Shown here: positions 8,753 to 17,946 of the stretch, piece by piece
Layout of the letters: each line of letters opens with the position of its first letter
How positions within the stretch are numbered: position 1 is the first letter of the stretch
Assembly: GCA_900542155.1 (NCBI GenBank)
Contig: UQMD01000008.1
Location: 1 to 64,000 of the forward strand
Reading direction: 5' to 3'
Length of the DNA: 64,000 nucleotides
From: an uncultured Collinsella sp.
Lineage (GTDB): Bacteria > Actinomycetota > Coriobacteriia > Coriobacteriales > Coriobacteriaceae
Program-made: the position numbers and the translations under genes
The notes under the pieces: model-generated
Database searches by the model: none
Told to the model about the DNA's origin: nothing
What the model saw: the letters and a program-made list of their open reading frames with translations, nothing else

Positions 8753-8804
8753 CATGACGCGTAACCATTCACCAAAATACTTCCAACTTTTTTATCTTGC
8801 CTGT

Positions 8805-8831
8805 ACATGTTTAAACAACATGTTTTACAAT
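8805..8831 (+). promoter_or_regulatory. malQ operator and -10 element
   Basis: ACATGTT at 8805-8811 and AACATGT at 8817-8823 form a 19-base palindrome with GTTTAAAC at 8809-8816 in its centre. A TACAAT -10 element follows at 8826-8831. The operator occupies the -35 region. The same GTTTAAAC core precedes the TreR-like gene and the PTS gene, with a close variant before the ABC operon, so it is a likely binding site for that repressor. Confidence 0.55.
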
Positions 8832-8914
8832 AGGCGTATCGAATCAGAACATCGGAGGCGGACTGCATACCCATCGGCAGGCCGACCCCACAACAAGAAG
8901 GTTGGAGCGCATTC

Positions 8915-10420
8915 ATGGAGCGTGCAAGCGGCGTCCTCATGCCCGTCTCATCTCTGCCCGGACCATACGGAATCGGCGGCTTTGGCTGGAATGCCTACGA
9001 CTTCGTCGATTTTCTTGCCTCGTGCAAACAACATTACTGGCAGATTCTCCCCCTTACGACAACGAGCTACGGCGACTCTCCGTATCAGTCGTTCTCGGCC
9101 CGTGCGGGCAACCCCAACTTCATCGACTTCGCCGAGCTTATCGAGGCAGGTTACCTGGAGCAGCGCGATATCGACGGCGTGTACCTGGGCTCCGACCCCA
9201 GCAATGTCGACTATGGCGCCATCTTTGGTGGCCGTCGTCAGATTCTCGACCGTGCCGCCGAGCGCTTTGCCGCCGACAAGCCGGCCGACTTCGACGACTT
9301 TGTCCAAACCAACGAAGACTGGCTCATCCCCTACTGCGTGTTCATGACCGTCAAGGAGGAGTGCGGCCTCAAGGCATTTTGGGAGTGGCCCGCAGAGCTT
9401 CGTACCCGCGGTGAGGCTTCTGCCAAGGTCTGCGCCGCCCATCCCGCGCGCATGCTCTACCACCAGATGACGCAATACTTCTTCGATCGTCAGTGGAGCC
9501 GTCTCAAGGCCTATGCCAACGAGCGCGACATCCTCATCATTGGCGACCTGCCCATCTATGTCTCACGCGACTCCGTCGAGATGTGGGCCACGCCCGAGCT
9601 CTTTAAGATTGACGCCGCCGGTAATCCTGTGAGTGTCGCCGGCACGCCGCCCGACCAGTTCTCTGCCACCGGCCAGTACTGGGGCAATCCCATCTACGAC
9701 TGGGACGCCATGGAGTCGGACGGTTTCTCCTGGTGGGAGGGCCGCATCCGCGCCGCCCTCGACATGTACGATGTCATCCGCCTGGATCACTTCCGCGGCT
9801 TCGAGGCCTATTGGGAGGTGCCGTTCTCCTCACCCGATTCGTCCTACGGTTCGTGGACGCAGGGCCCCGGCCTCAAGTTCTTCAAAACGCTCGAGGAAAA
9901 GCTCGGCACACTGCCCATCATCGCCGAAGACCTGGGCTTCCTCACCCCCGGCGTCATCGACATGCGCGACAACTCGGGCTTCCCCGGCATGAAGATCTTG
10001 CAGTTTGCCTTTGAGGGCACCAACTCGTACTACCTGCCGCACAACTACATTGCCAACACCGTCGCCTATGTGGGCACACACGACAACGAGACGGCGCGCG
10101 GTTGGTTTGAGGGAACGGCCACCCCGCGTCAGCGCGAGCAGGCGGCCCTGTACACCCACCAGCAGGCCGGCGAGCCCATGGCCGATGCACTCAACCGCAC
10201 CATCGCCGCCAGCGTGAGCGATACCTGCATCTACACCATGCAAGACCTGCTCAACCTGGGCAACGAGGCGCGCATCAACACTCCCGCCACCCTGGGCGGC
10301 AACTGGACCTGGCGCATGCTCGATGGCGCCATCACCCGCGAGCTCGAGCACAAGCTCACCGACTGGACCGAAACCTACTTCCGCATCCCGTCGGAAGCCG
10401 AGATCGAGCTTCCCCAATAG
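8915..10420 (+). CDS. malQ: 4-alpha-glucanotransferase (amylomaltase) MalQ
   Basis: MalQ transfers alpha-1,4-glucan segments between maltooligosaccharides and releases glucose, making longer chains for phosphorylase. The 501-residue product has the usual length and GH77 motifs: SSYxDSPYQ-like (TSYGDSPYQSFSA), the nucleophile region YDVIRLDHFRGF, the acid/base IIAEDLG and the late YVGTHDNET. The start at 8915 has GGAG 8 bases upstream. It is followed by glgP, its metabolic partner, but a terminator separates them, so each probably has its own promoter. Confidence 0.95.
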   Translation: MERASGVLMPVSSLPGPYGIGGFGWNAYDFVDFLASCKQHYWQILPLTTTSYGDSPYQSFSARAGNPNFIDFAELIEAGYLEQRDIDGVYLGSDPSNVDYGAIFGGRRQILDRAAERFAADKPADFDDFVQTNEDWLIPYCVFMTVKEECGLKAFWEWPAELRTRGEASAKVCAAHPARMLYHQMTQYFFDRQWSRLKAYANERDILIIGDLPIYVSRDSVEMWATPELFKIDAAGNPVSVAGTPPDQFSATGQYWGNPIYDWDAMESDGFSWWEGRIRAALDMYDVIRLDHFRGFEAYWEVPFSSPDSSYGSWTQGPGLKFFKTLEEKLGTLPIIAEDLGFLTPGVIDMRDNSGFPGMKILQFAFEGTNSYYLPHNYIANTVAYVGTHDNETARGWFEGTATPRQREQAALYTHQQAGEPMADALNRTIAASVSDTCIYTMQDLLNLGNEARINTPATLGGNWTWRMLDGAITRELEHKLTDWTETYFRIPSEAEIELPQ

Positions 10421-10468
10421 GAGCCACCGCGCCCGACCCCACCCCACCGTGCGGACGCGACCGCTTTT

Positions 10469-10510
10469 CCCGCGCGAGGCCACCCCAATCCCCTCGCGCG
10501 GGCTTCTTTT
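10469..10510 (+). terminator. Terminator between malQ and glgP
   Basis: CCCGCGCGAGG (10469-10479) pairs perfectly with CCTCGCGCGGG (10492-10502), then CTTCTTTT. It lies 40 bases before the glgP start and should limit read-through from malQ. Confidence 0.85.
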
Positions 10511-10549
10511 GAATTTCTGACATGTAGTCGACTCACCACAGGAGGAAAC

Positions 10550-12817
10550 ATGCCCCGTATCAATCTTGCGGCTCTTGCCGAGCAGTCCTTTGGAACCTCG
10601 CTCGAGCAGCTCGATGACCGTCGTATTTATAAGCTGCTGGTCAAGCTCGTGCAGGAGCGCTCTGCCGCCTGTCCGCTCAACAACGGCAAGAAAAAGCTCT
10701 ACTACATCTCTGCCGAGTTTTTGATCGGCAAGCTGCTCATCAACAATATGATCGGCCTCGGCATCTATGACGAGGTTAAGGACCAGCTCGTCGCCGCCGG
10801 CCACGACCTCAACAAGATCGAGGAGTTTGAGGTCGAGCCGTCGCTCGGCAACGGCGGCCTGGGCCGTCTGGCCGCGTGTTTCTTGGATTCCATCGCCACG
10901 CTGGGCCTTACCGGCGACGGCGTGGGCCTCAACTACCATTACGGCCTGTTCCGCCAGCGCTTTGTCGACAACCAGCAGAAGGCCGTCCCCGACGAATGGC
11001 TCGGCGAGCAGGACATCCTAGTCGATGACGACCACTCCTACACTGTTGAGTTCGGCGACTTTGCCGTTACCTCCAAACTCGTCAACATCGATGTGCCCGG
11101 TTATGGCCAGCCCGCCAAGAATCGCCTGCGTCTGTTCGACCTGGCAAGCGTCGACGACGGCCTGGTACCCGGCAGCTCTATTGACTTTGACAAGACCGAA
11201 ATCGCCAAGAACCTCACCTTGTTCCTCTATCCGGATGATTCCGATGAGCAGGGCCGCCTGCTTCGCATCTACCAGGAGTACTTCATGGTGAGCAACGCCG
11301 CCCAGCTCCTCATCGACGAGGCCATCGAGCGCGGCAGCAACTTGCACGACCTGGCCGACTACGCCGTGGTCCAGATCAACGATACGCACCCCACCATGGT
11401 CATTCCCGAGCTCATCCGCCTGCTCACCACCGAGCACGACATTGAGTTTGACGAGGCCGTTGCCATCGTGCGCTCCATGGTCGCCTACACCAACCACACG
11501 ATCCTTGCCGAGGCGCTCGAGAAGTGGCCGCTCGCCAGCCTGCAGAAGGTCTCCCCCGCCATCGCCGACATCATCGTCAAGCTCGACGAGGTTGCCAAGG
11601 CCGAGCACGACGACCCGCGCGTCGCCATCATCGACGAGTACGACACCGTCCACATGGCCCACATGGACATTCACTTTGGCTTCTCCATCAACGGCGTCGC
11701 CGCACTCCACACCAAAATCCTAGAGGACACCGAGCTTCACCCGTTCTACGAGATCTATCCCGAGAAGTTCTCCAACAAGACCAACGGCATCACCTTCCGC
11801 CGCTGGATCCATGGCGCCAATCCCGCGCTCGCCAGCCTGCTCGACGACGTAATCGGCACCGACTGGCGCAGCACCGGCGATCTGAGCAAACTCGCCAAGT
11901 TCGCCGACGACAAGGACGTTCTTGAGCGCCTGGCCGCCACCAAGGTCGAGGCCAAGGCCATCATGCGCCAGTTCATGGCGCTCGAGCAGGGCGTGACCAT
12001 TCCCTCCAACGCCATCATCGACGTCCAGGTCAAGCGCATCCACGAGTACAAGCGTCAGCAGATGCTCGCGCTCTACATCATCTGGAAGTACTTCGATATC
12101 AAGAACGGCAACAGGCCTAAGCACCCCGTCACCATCATCTTTGGCGGCAAGGCGGCGCCTGCCTACACTATCGCGCAGGACATCATCCATCTGATCCTGA
12201 CGCTGTCGCAGTGGATTGCAAACGACCCCGACGTGGCTCCCTACCTGCAGGTTGTCATGATCGAGAACTACAACGTCACCGCCGCCGAGCGCGTGATCCC
12301 CGCCGCTGACATCTCCGAGCAGATCAGCCTGGCCTCCAAGGAGGCGAGCGGCACCTCCAACATGAAGTTCATGCTCAACGGCGCCCTAACCCTGTGCACG
12401 CTCGACGGTGCCAACGTGGAGATTGCCGAGCTCGTGGGCGACGAGAACATCTATACCTTTGGTGCCTCGTCCAAACAGGTCGAGCAGCTCTACGCCGATG
12501 GCACCTACAACGCCGGTGCGCTCTACCGCAAGCCCGGCATTAAACTGCTGGTGGACTTCATCACCAACCCGGCCTTTATGGCAACCGGCAACGCCGAGCG
12601 CCTGCAGCGCCTGCACGACGACATTAAGGGCAAGGACTGGTTTATGGCCCTGCTCGACATTGAGGAGTACATCCAGACCAAGGAGCGCGTGCTGGCCGAC
12701 TACGAGGACCAGGACGCCTGGATGCGCAAGGCGCTGATCAATATCGCCAACGCTGGCACCTTCTCGTCCGACCGCACCATCTCCCAGTACAACGACGAGA
12801 TCTGGCACCTGAACTAA
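10550..12817 (+). CDS. glgP: Glycogen/maltodextrin phosphorylase
   Basis: The enzyme cleaves terminal alpha-1,4-glucosyl units with phosphate to glucose-1-phosphate, in the cytoplasm. The 755-residue GT35 protein has the N-terminal FLIGKLLINNM and EPSLGNGGLGRLAACF motifs, NDTHPTMVIPEL in the middle, and the pyridoxal-phosphate lysine in EASGTSNMKFMLNGALT. It matches the shorter bacterial MalP/GlgP type, without a long regulatory N-terminus. The ATG at 10550 follows AGGAGG by 4 bases. Together with MalQ it forms the standard maltodextrin-degrading pair. Confidence 0.95.
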   Translation: MPRINLAALAEQSFGTSLEQLDDRRIYKLLVKLVQERSAACPLNNGKKKLYYISAEFLIGKLLINNMIGLGIYDEVKDQLVAAGHDLNKIEEFEVEPSLGNGGLGRLAACFLDSIATLGLTGDGVGLNYHYGLFRQRFVDNQQKAVPDEWLGEQDILVDDDHSYTVEFGDFAVTSKLVNIDVPGYGQPAKNRLRLFDLASVDDGLVPGSSIDFDKTEIAKNLTLFLYPDDSDEQGRLLRIYQEYFMVSNAAQLLIDEAIERGSNLHDLADYAVVQINDTHPTMVIPELIRLLTTEHDIEFDEAVAIVRSMVAYTNHTILAEALEKWPLASLQKVSPAIADIIVKLDEVAKAEHDDPRVAIIDEYDTVHMAHMDIHFGFSINGVAALHTKILEDTELHPFYEIYPEKFSNKTNGITFRRWIHGANPALASLLDDVIGTDWRSTGDLSKLAKFADDKDVLERLAATKVEAKAIMRQFMALEQGVTIPSNAIIDVQVKRIHEYKRQQMLALYIIWKYFDIKNGNRPKHPVTIIFGGKAAPAYTIAQDIIHLILTLSQWIANDPDVAPYLQVVMIENYNVTAAERVIPAADISEQISLASKEASGTSNMKFMLNGALTLCTLDGANVEIAELVGDENIYTFGASSKQVEQLYADGTYNAGALYRKPGIKLLVDFITNPAFMATGNAERLQRLHDDIKGKDWFMALLDIEEYIQTKERVLADYEDQDAWMRKALINIANAGTFSSDRTISQYNDEIWHLN

Positions 12818-12845
12818 TTTCGCTTCCCTTACCCATCCTCTTGAG

Positions 12846-12878
12846 AAACGGAGTCGTGGCAACACGGCTCCGTTTTTT
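12846..12878 (+). terminator. Terminator after glgP
   Basis: ACGGAGTCGTG pairs with CACGGCTCCGT around GCAA, with one mismatched or wobble position, and the right arm runs into a TTTTTT tract. Confidence 0.9.
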
Positions 12879-12918
12879 GTGCCCACACGTTACCCTGTGA
12901 CCCGACTCGGCCAAACAA

Positions 12919-13135
12919 TCTCGATCCATAACAACTACTCAACCAAAACGGTCCCAGCTGTTACAGATTGAGACATACCGGCCCCTCCCCTTGGGTTTAT
13001 CTCAATCTGTAACATCTAGCAGCTGAAATTCACCTTTGGTGTTACAGATTTAGATGAAATGGTTAGCTCAGCGGAACCGTCTCGATCTGTAACATCTAAC
13101 GTCCGAAATCGGCCCTACCTGTTACAGATCGAGAC
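12919..13135. repeat. Array of six alternating inverted copies of GTTACAGATYGAGAC
   Basis: This fills most of the 457-base gap after glgP. Forward copies lie at 12960-12974, 13041-13054 and 13121-13135. Reverse copies lie at 12919-12932 (two mismatches), 13000-13013 and 13079-13093. Orientation strictly alternates and centre spacing is about 40 bases, so neighbours can pair as hairpins with 14-15 bp stems and unrelated loops. It carries no gene. The T-to-C changes keep pairing possible in several pairs. It is not a CRISPR array, because the repeats alternate in strand. Confidence 0.8.
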
Positions 13136-13167
13136 AAACGACCGGCCAGGCAACCCCAACACAAAGA

Positions 13168-13206
13168 AAGGCTCCCCTCTCGCCCAGTGGACGGGAGGGG
13201 AGCCTT
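13168..13206 (-). terminator. Terminator of the ABC sugar-import operon
   Basis: AAGGCTCCCCTCTCG and CGGGAGGGGAGCCTT form a 15-bp stem with one wobble. Read on the minus strand it is followed by TTTCTTTG. It ends the operon that starts at 17640. Confidence 0.85.
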
Positions 13207-13274
13207 ATATGTGACCGCGGCAAAAGGATGGCAATACCGCAGTCGCCCAAAGGGAGGGCCTGGATGAACCGGGC

Positions 13275-14474
13275 CTAGATAAGGTTCTTGCCAGATACCT
13301 TATCGAAGAGGTGGGTCGCGTTCTTCTCGAACTTGAACCAGATGGGGTCGCCCGCCTTGAGCGCACCCTTGGCCTCAAGGTCGACAACGGGAATGATCAG
13401 GACGAACTGGCCATCGGGAGCGGTCACGTGGACATGCTCGGTCGAACCCATGAGCTCGGTCACCTCGACGGTACCCTGGAGCGCGCCCTCCTCGTCCTTG
13501 TCGGCAAGCAGAATCTGCTCGGGACGCACGCCGGCCGTGATCTCCTTCACGTCGCCGCCGTCCCAGTTGAGAGCAAGCTGAGCGCAGGTCTCGGGGGCGA
13601 GCGCCACGTTCATATCCTCGGTCTTGACCGTAAAGCCGTTGCCCGAGCGCACCAGCTGGGCATCGAAGAAGTTCATCTGCGGCACGCCGATAAAGCCGGC
13701 GACGAAGATGTTCGCGGGATGGTTGAAGACCTCCTGCGGGGTGGCGATCTGCTGGACGACGCCGTCCTTCATGACCACGATACGGTCACCGAGGGTCATA
13801 GCCTCGGTCTGGTCGTGAGTAACATAAATGAACGTGCCCTTGATCTCGTGGCGCAGCTTGATGAGCTCGGCACGCATCTGGTTACGCAGCTTGGCATCCA
13901 GGTTGGACAGGGGCTCGTCCATCAGGAAGACCTTGGGGTCACGCACGATGGCGCGGCCGATGGCGACACGCTGACGCTGGCCGCCGGAGAGTGCCTTGGG
14001 CTTACGGTCAAGGTACTCGGTAATGCCCAGGATCTCGGCAGCAGAGCGAACCTTGCGGTCGATCTCGTCCTTGGGGACCTTCTTGAGCTCGAGCGTAAAT
14101 GCCATGTTCTCGTACACCGTCATATTGGGGTACAGAGCGTAGCTCTGGAACACCATGGCGATGTCGCGGTCCTTGGGCGCCACGTCGTTGACGCGCTTGC
14201 CGTCGATGAGCACGTCGCCCGAGGTGATGTCCTCTAGGCCGGCGACCATGCGCATCGTCGTGGACTTACCGCAGCCAGAGGGGCCAACGAGGACGATGAA
14301 CTCCTGGTCGTGAACGGTGAGGTTGAAGTCCTCTACAGCGAGCACACCGTCCTCGGTAACCTTGAGGTTGTGCTTCTTCTCCTCGGTCTTCTTCTTTTTG
14401 CCAAAGAAGCCCTTCTTTTTTGACTCGTTGTTGGGATACACCTTCTGAACATGTTTGAGAACGATCTCGGCCAT
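13275..14474 (-). CDS. ABC transporter ATPase for sugar import (MsmX/UgpC type)
   Basis: This is the 399-residue energy subunit of a carbohydrate importer. It has Walker A GPSGCGKST, the Q-loop VFQSYALYPNMTV, signature LSGGQRQRVAIGRA, Walker B VFLMDEPLSNLD and the H-loop THDQTEAM. A C-terminal TOBE/OB region (residues 290-399) is typical of the MalK/MsmX group, whose members can serve several importers. Unusually, about 25 residues rich in lysine (around 14-38, GFFGKKKKTEEKKHNL) interrupt the first strands before Walker A. It is the last gene of the operon, 69 bases after the permease gene. Confidence 0.92.
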   Translation of the reverse strand: MAEIVLKHVQKVYPNNESKKKGFFGKKKKTEEKKHNLKVTEDGVLAVEDFNLTVHDQEFIVLVGPSGCGKSTTMRMVAGLEDITSGDVLIDGKRVNDVAPKDRDIAMVFQSYALYPNMTVYENMAFTLELKKVPKDEIDRKVRSAAEILGITEYLDRKPKALSGGQRQRVAIGRAIVRDPKVFLMDEPLSNLDAKLRNQMRAELIKLRHEIKGTFIYVTHDQTEAMTLGDRIVVMKDGVVQQIATPQEVFNHPANIFVAGFIGVPQMNFFDAQLVRSGNGFTVKTEDMNVALAPETCAQLALNWDGGDVKEITAGVRPEQILLADKDEEGALQGTVEVTELMGSTEHVHVTAPDGQFVLIIPVVDLEAKGALKAGDPIWFKFEKNATHLFDKVSGKNLI

Positions 14475-14542
14475 GTCTCTACCTTTCGATACGCGGCGCC
14501 GCGCTGAGGGGCGCCGCCAAAACTTGCAAAACAGTTACGGCA

Positions 14543-15382
14543 TCAGCCCTTGACGGCACCTGCCACCACACCGTCGATGATGTACTTCTGGCAGAAGATG
14601 TACATGATGACGATGGGGACAACGACCATCATGATGCAGGCCATCATGGGGCCGAGCTCGACGTGGCCATAGCCGCCGCGGAAGTACTGGATCAAAATAG
14701 GAATGGTCTTGTACTTGGTGGAGTCGAGCGTAAGGTAGGGCAGCAGGTAGTCGTTCCAGACCCACATGGTCTCGAGGATGCCGACCGAAAGATAGGTGGG
14801 CTTCATGATGGGGAGAACGATCTTAAAGAACACCTGAACCGGGTTGCAGCCGTCAATCATGGCCGCCTCCTCGATCTCGAGCGGGATGTTCTTTACAAAG
14901 CCGGCGAACATAAAGACCGCCAGGCCCGCGCCAAAGCCCAGATAGATAAAGCAGATGTTGAACGGCGTATTAAAGCCGATGCGGTCCGCCAAATTGGACA
15001 GCGTGAACATCAGCATCTGGAACGGTACGACCATCGAGAACACGAACAGGTAATAGAAGAAGTTCGAGATCTTGTTGTTGACACGAACCACGTACCAAGC
15101 GCACATGGAGCAGCACACCAGAATCAGCACGACCGACGTGACTGTGATGATGAGCGAGTACATAAACGCCGAGGCAAAGCCCTGCTCGTTAAGAGCGTGC
15201 ACGTAGTTTGCGAGGCCGTTGAACGTCTCGGGCGTGAGCAGATCGAACGCCGTGGTGGTGCTGATTGCGGTCCCCTTCTTAAAGGAATTGAGCGCAATCA
15301 TGAACACAGGGTAGATCCACGCGAGCGACAGAATCGTAAAGAAGATCGAGAGCGCGCGGTTAATAGCCTTATCGCGTTTCAT
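14543..15382 (-). CDS. Sugar ABC transporter permease, MalG family
   Basis: The 279-residue membrane protein has six predicted helices. The cytoplasmic EAA loop (EIEEAAMIDGCNPVQVFFKI, around residues 180-200) docks on the ATPase. The start codon overlaps the stop of the MalF-type gene by one base (TAATG), with a GGAGGTG site inside that gene, so the two subunits are made together. It forms the inner-membrane channel with that partner. Confidence 0.92.
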   Translation of the reverse strand: MKRDKAINRALSIFFTILSLAWIYPVFMIALNSFKKGTAISTTTAFDLLTPETFNGLANYVHALNEQGFASAFMYSLIITVTSVVLILVCCSMCAWYVVRVNNKISNFFYYLFVFSMVVPFQMLMFTLSNLADRIGFNTPFNICFIYLGFGAGLAVFMFAGFVKNIPLEIEEAAMIDGCNPVQVFFKIVLPIMKPTYLSVGILETMWVWNDYLLPYLTLDSTKYKTIPILIQYFRGGYGHVELGPMMACIMMVVVPIVIMYIFCQKYIIDGVVAGAVKG

Positions 15383-16236
15383 TACTGCTGCACCTCCTTG
15401 GACCTCGTGGCCTTAAGCTGGATCATAGAAATAGCGACAACCAGGATGCAGAAGATAACTGCCTTGGCCTGACCGATGCCCTGCCATGCGATGCCAGCAC
15501 GCGAATAGAACGTGTTGTAGATGTTCAGGGCGAGCATCTCGGTGGAGTGCGCCGGGGCACCACCGGTAAGGGCGAGGTTCTGGTCGAACAGCTTAAAGCC
15601 GTTGGTGATGGACAGGAACAGGCAGATGGTGATGGTCGGCATCAGGTTGGGGATCTTAACCTTCCAAAACGTCTGCCATGCCGTAGCGCCGTCGACCTTG
15701 GCGGCCTCGATGTAATCAGACGGAATGGACTGCAGACCGGCGATGTAGATGATCATCATGTAGCCGACCTGTTGCCACAGGGTCAGGATGATAAGGCCCC
15801 AGAAGCCAGCGGCGGAGTTGAGGGCGATAAGCTGGGCACCCACGTTGGAGAGCAGGCAGTTGATCAGAATCTGCCAAATGTAACCCAGTACAATGCCGCC
15901 AATCAGGTTAGGCATAAAGAAAATCGTACGGAAGATGTTGGTGCCCTTGAGCGCCTTGCGAGTGAGCGCCTGCGCAATGGCCAGCGCGATCACGTTGATG
16001 AGCACCGTCGACAGGAAGGCAAACGCCACGGTAAAGAAGAACGACGTGGAGAACTGCGGGTCGGTCAGTGCGCGCACGTAGTTCTCGATACCGACAAAGT
16101 GCGCGTTATTGATGGTAATAAACTGGCAGAACGAGAGATAGAAACCCTGGATAAAGGGAATCACGAACCCGATCATAAACGCCAGGCACGTGGGCAGCAT
16201 AAAGAGCGGCCACCAGCGCTTGAGTGCTTTGCCCAT
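15382..16236 (-). CDS. Sugar ABC transporter permease, MalF family
   Basis: The 284-residue protein has six predicted membrane helices and the EAA loop DYIEAAKVDGATAWQTFWKV. It is the partner of the following MalG-type permease. It lacks the long periplasmic loop of enterobacterial MalF, as in Gram-positive oligosaccharide importers. It lies 87 bases downstream of the solute-binding protein gene, with a strong hairpin between them. Confidence 0.92.
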   Translation of the reverse strand: MGKALKRWWPLFMLPTCLAFMIGFVIPFIQGFYLSFCQFITINNAHFVGIENYVRALTDPQFSTSFFFTVAFAFLSTVLINVIALAIAQALTRKALKGTNIFRTIFFMPNLIGGIVLGYIWQILINCLLSNVGAQLIALNSAAGFWGLIILTLWQQVGYMMIIYIAGLQSIPSDYIEAAKVDGATAWQTFWKVKIPNLMPTITICLFLSITNGFKLFDQNLALTGGAPAHSTEMLALNIYNTFYSRAGIAWQGIGQAKAVIFCILVVAISMIQLKATRSKEVQQ

Positions 16237-16258
16237 AGAAGGGTCCTTTCAATATGCA

Positions 16259-16290
16259 GGGGGCGGGCAAACCTACGTCTGCCCGCCCCC
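16259..16290 (-). promoter_or_regulatory. Intercistronic hairpin between binding protein and permeases
   Basis: GGGGGCGGGCA (16259-16269) and TGCCCGCCCCC (16280-16290) form a perfect 11-bp GC stem with a 10-base loop and no T run. Hairpins at this place in binding-protein operons typically protect the upstream mRNA and lower expression of the permeases. That role is inferred here. Confidence 0.65.
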
Positions 16291-16323
16291 TGTCGCTAAT
16301 CAGATAGCTTGGGCAGCAACTGC

Positions 16324-17640
16324 TTACTCGGAAGCAGCCTTCTCGGTCTTCCAGCCATCGACGAAGGCGTTCTTGACGCCGTCCCACTTGGTGTTGTCGG
16401 CAGCATAAGCGATGAGAGCCTGCTTGAGGTTCTTCTTCCACTCCTCGGAGGGGATGTAAACGAAGTCCCAAGCGACGGTCTTCTTGCCGTCCTTGGCCAT
16501 AGCAACGGCCTGCTGAGAGAAGACGTTGGTGGTCTCCTTAGCGCTCTTGAACGGGGCGGTCAGGCCCATCTTGTCAGCGATGATGCTGGTGGCGGTGTCA
16601 GAAGTGACGCACCAATACATGAAGTCCTCGGTGGCCTTCTGGGCATCCTCGGAAGCCTGGGAGCTGACGCACCAGTAGTTCTCGCCGCCGGAGCACAGGC
16701 CCTGGTTCTCCTCGCCGTCGACGCCGATGTAGATCGGCAGCATGCCGAGCTGGTCGTCGGTCATACCGGCCTTGGTGAGGTCGGCGTAGGCCCAAGAGCC
16801 GTTCTGGTAGAAGACGGCCTTGCCGGTTGCGAACTCGTTGGTGGCGTCGTCACCGGTCTTGGAGGCGAGCTGCGAAGGATCGCAGGTGGAGTCGGTGATA
16901 TACAGGTCGAAGATCTGCTTAAAGTTGTCGAGATACTCGCCCTTGATCTCGTCGTCCTCCTGGTTGTGCTCCTTCTCGAACTCGTAGTAGAGCGGGAGGT
17001 TGGCGAGGTGGGTGGTGTAGCGCCAGCTGGAGGAGTCATCCATGCCGGCGGAAGTGAAGGCACCGTCAACGCCGAGCTCGTCCTTGCGGGCCTGGATGTC
17101 ATCGGCGCAAGCCTTCAGCTTGTCGAAGGAGTTGATGTCCTCGGCCTTGTAGCCGGCCTTCTCGAGGAGCTCCTTGTTGTAGATGATGCCGTAGCTCTCC
17201 TGAACCCAGTCGATACCCAGATCCTTGCCGTCGGACTGCAGCGCCAGGGAGTCGTCGATGAGCTCGCCGCGGAGCTTGGTGTCGGAAAGATCGGCGCAGT
17301 AGTCCTTCCAGTTCTTAAGGCCGGTGGGGCCGTTGACCTGGAACAGCGTCGGAGCGGAGCTCTTGGACATCTCGGACTTGAGCTTCTCCTCGTAGGTGTT
17401 GGAGGCGGCGGTCACGATCTTGACCTCGACGCCCTTCTCCTTCTTGTACGCCTTGGCGATCTCCTTCCACTCCTTGTCGACCTCGGGCTTAAATTGGAGG
17501 AAGTAAACCTCGGCAGCGTCACCAGAAGCAGAGGAGCCAGAGCCGGCAGAACCACCGCAGCCCACAAGGCCCAGACCAAGAACCGCAGCCGCGGAACCAG
17601 CAAAGCCCAGGAACTGCCTTCTGCTCATTTCGTTCTTCAT
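16324..17640 (-). CDS. Extracellular solute-binding lipoprotein for sugar import
   Basis: The 438-residue protein captures sugar outside the membrane for the ABC importer. The N-terminus combines a twin-arginine motif (MSRRQFLGFAG) with a lipobox (GLGLVGCGG), so it is probably exported by Tat and lipid-anchored at the cysteine. The mature part is a family-1 (MalE-like) binding protein rich in Asp, Lys and Tyr. I start at 17640, where the ribosome site GGTGG lies 8 bases upstream; a GTG at 17658 is less likely. Operon genes and operators suggest an alpha-glucoside or maltooligosaccharide, but the ligand is not proven. Confidence 0.9.
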   Translation of the reverse strand: MKNEMSRRQFLGFAGSAAAVLGLGLVGCGGSAGSGSSASGDAAEVYFLQFKPEVDKEWKEIAKAYKKEKGVEVKIVTAASNTYEEKLKSEMSKSSAPTLFQVNGPTGLKNWKDYCADLSDTKLRGELIDDSLALQSDGKDLGIDWVQESYGIIYNKELLEKAGYKAEDINSFDKLKACADDIQARKDELGVDGAFTSAGMDDSSSWRYTTHLANLPLYYEFEKEHNQEDDEIKGEYLDNFKQIFDLYITDSTCDPSQLASKTGDDATNEFATGKAVFYQNGSWAYADLTKAGMTDDQLGMLPIYIGVDGEENQGLCSGGENYWCVSSQASEDAQKATEDFMYWCVTSDTATSIIADKMGLTAPFKSAKETTNVFSQQAVAMAKDGKKTVAWDFVYIPSEEWKKNLKQALIAYAADNTKWDGVKNAFVDGWKTEKAASE

Positions 17641-17748
17641 TACAATCCACCCTTTCACACCGTGGCGGCACCCTTTGCCGCCGCCTTCGGAGATTGGCTC
17701 GGGGACTTTGCCCCTTTTGCTGACTTGTACAATACGCTATTTGGCTAG

Positions 17749-17835
17749 TTGTTTGAACAAGTATTACTAGAGCGGTAGAAAAACTTCGGTGAACGGTAAT
17801 TTCAACTTGATACTTGACAAGTTTTGTATAAACAA
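17749..17835 (-). promoter_or_regulatory. Operator region of the ABC operon
   Basis: The 306-base gap upstream of the binding-protein gene holds three palindromes: TTGTTTGAACAA (17749-17760), ACTTGACAAGT (17812-17822) and TTGTATAAACAA (17824-17835). The last differs by one base from TTGTATATACAA, the tre operator type I recall for Bacillus subtilis TreR. The first overlaps the likely -35 region of the minus-strand promoter (a possible -10, TATTGT, lies about 20 bases further on). Confidence 0.5.
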
Positions 17836-17855
17836 TTATTTGTTATCGAATGCAG

Positions 17856-17906
17856 AGAAAACGCCCGGTCAAGCCGATGCATCGTCGGTTTGACCGGGCG
17901 TTTTCT
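17856..17906 (-). terminator. Terminator of the TreR-like gene
   Basis: AGAAAACGCCCGGTCAA (17856-17872) pairs perfectly with TTGACCGGGCGTTTTCT (17890-17906). It separates the regulator gene from the ABC operon promoter downstream of it. Confidence 0.8.
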
Positions 17907-17946
17907 CTTTGAGGGCATGAGTCTCGTCAGGCTGCGAGCTAGCCGG

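Noticed and set aside
12919..13135. CRISPR array
   Set aside because: Repeats are only 15 bases, alternate in orientation, and no cas genes are nearby.
13311..14237. 308-codon frame opposite the MsmX-type gene
   Set aside because: A shadow of the ATPase gene: His/Leu/Asp-rich composition with no family features.
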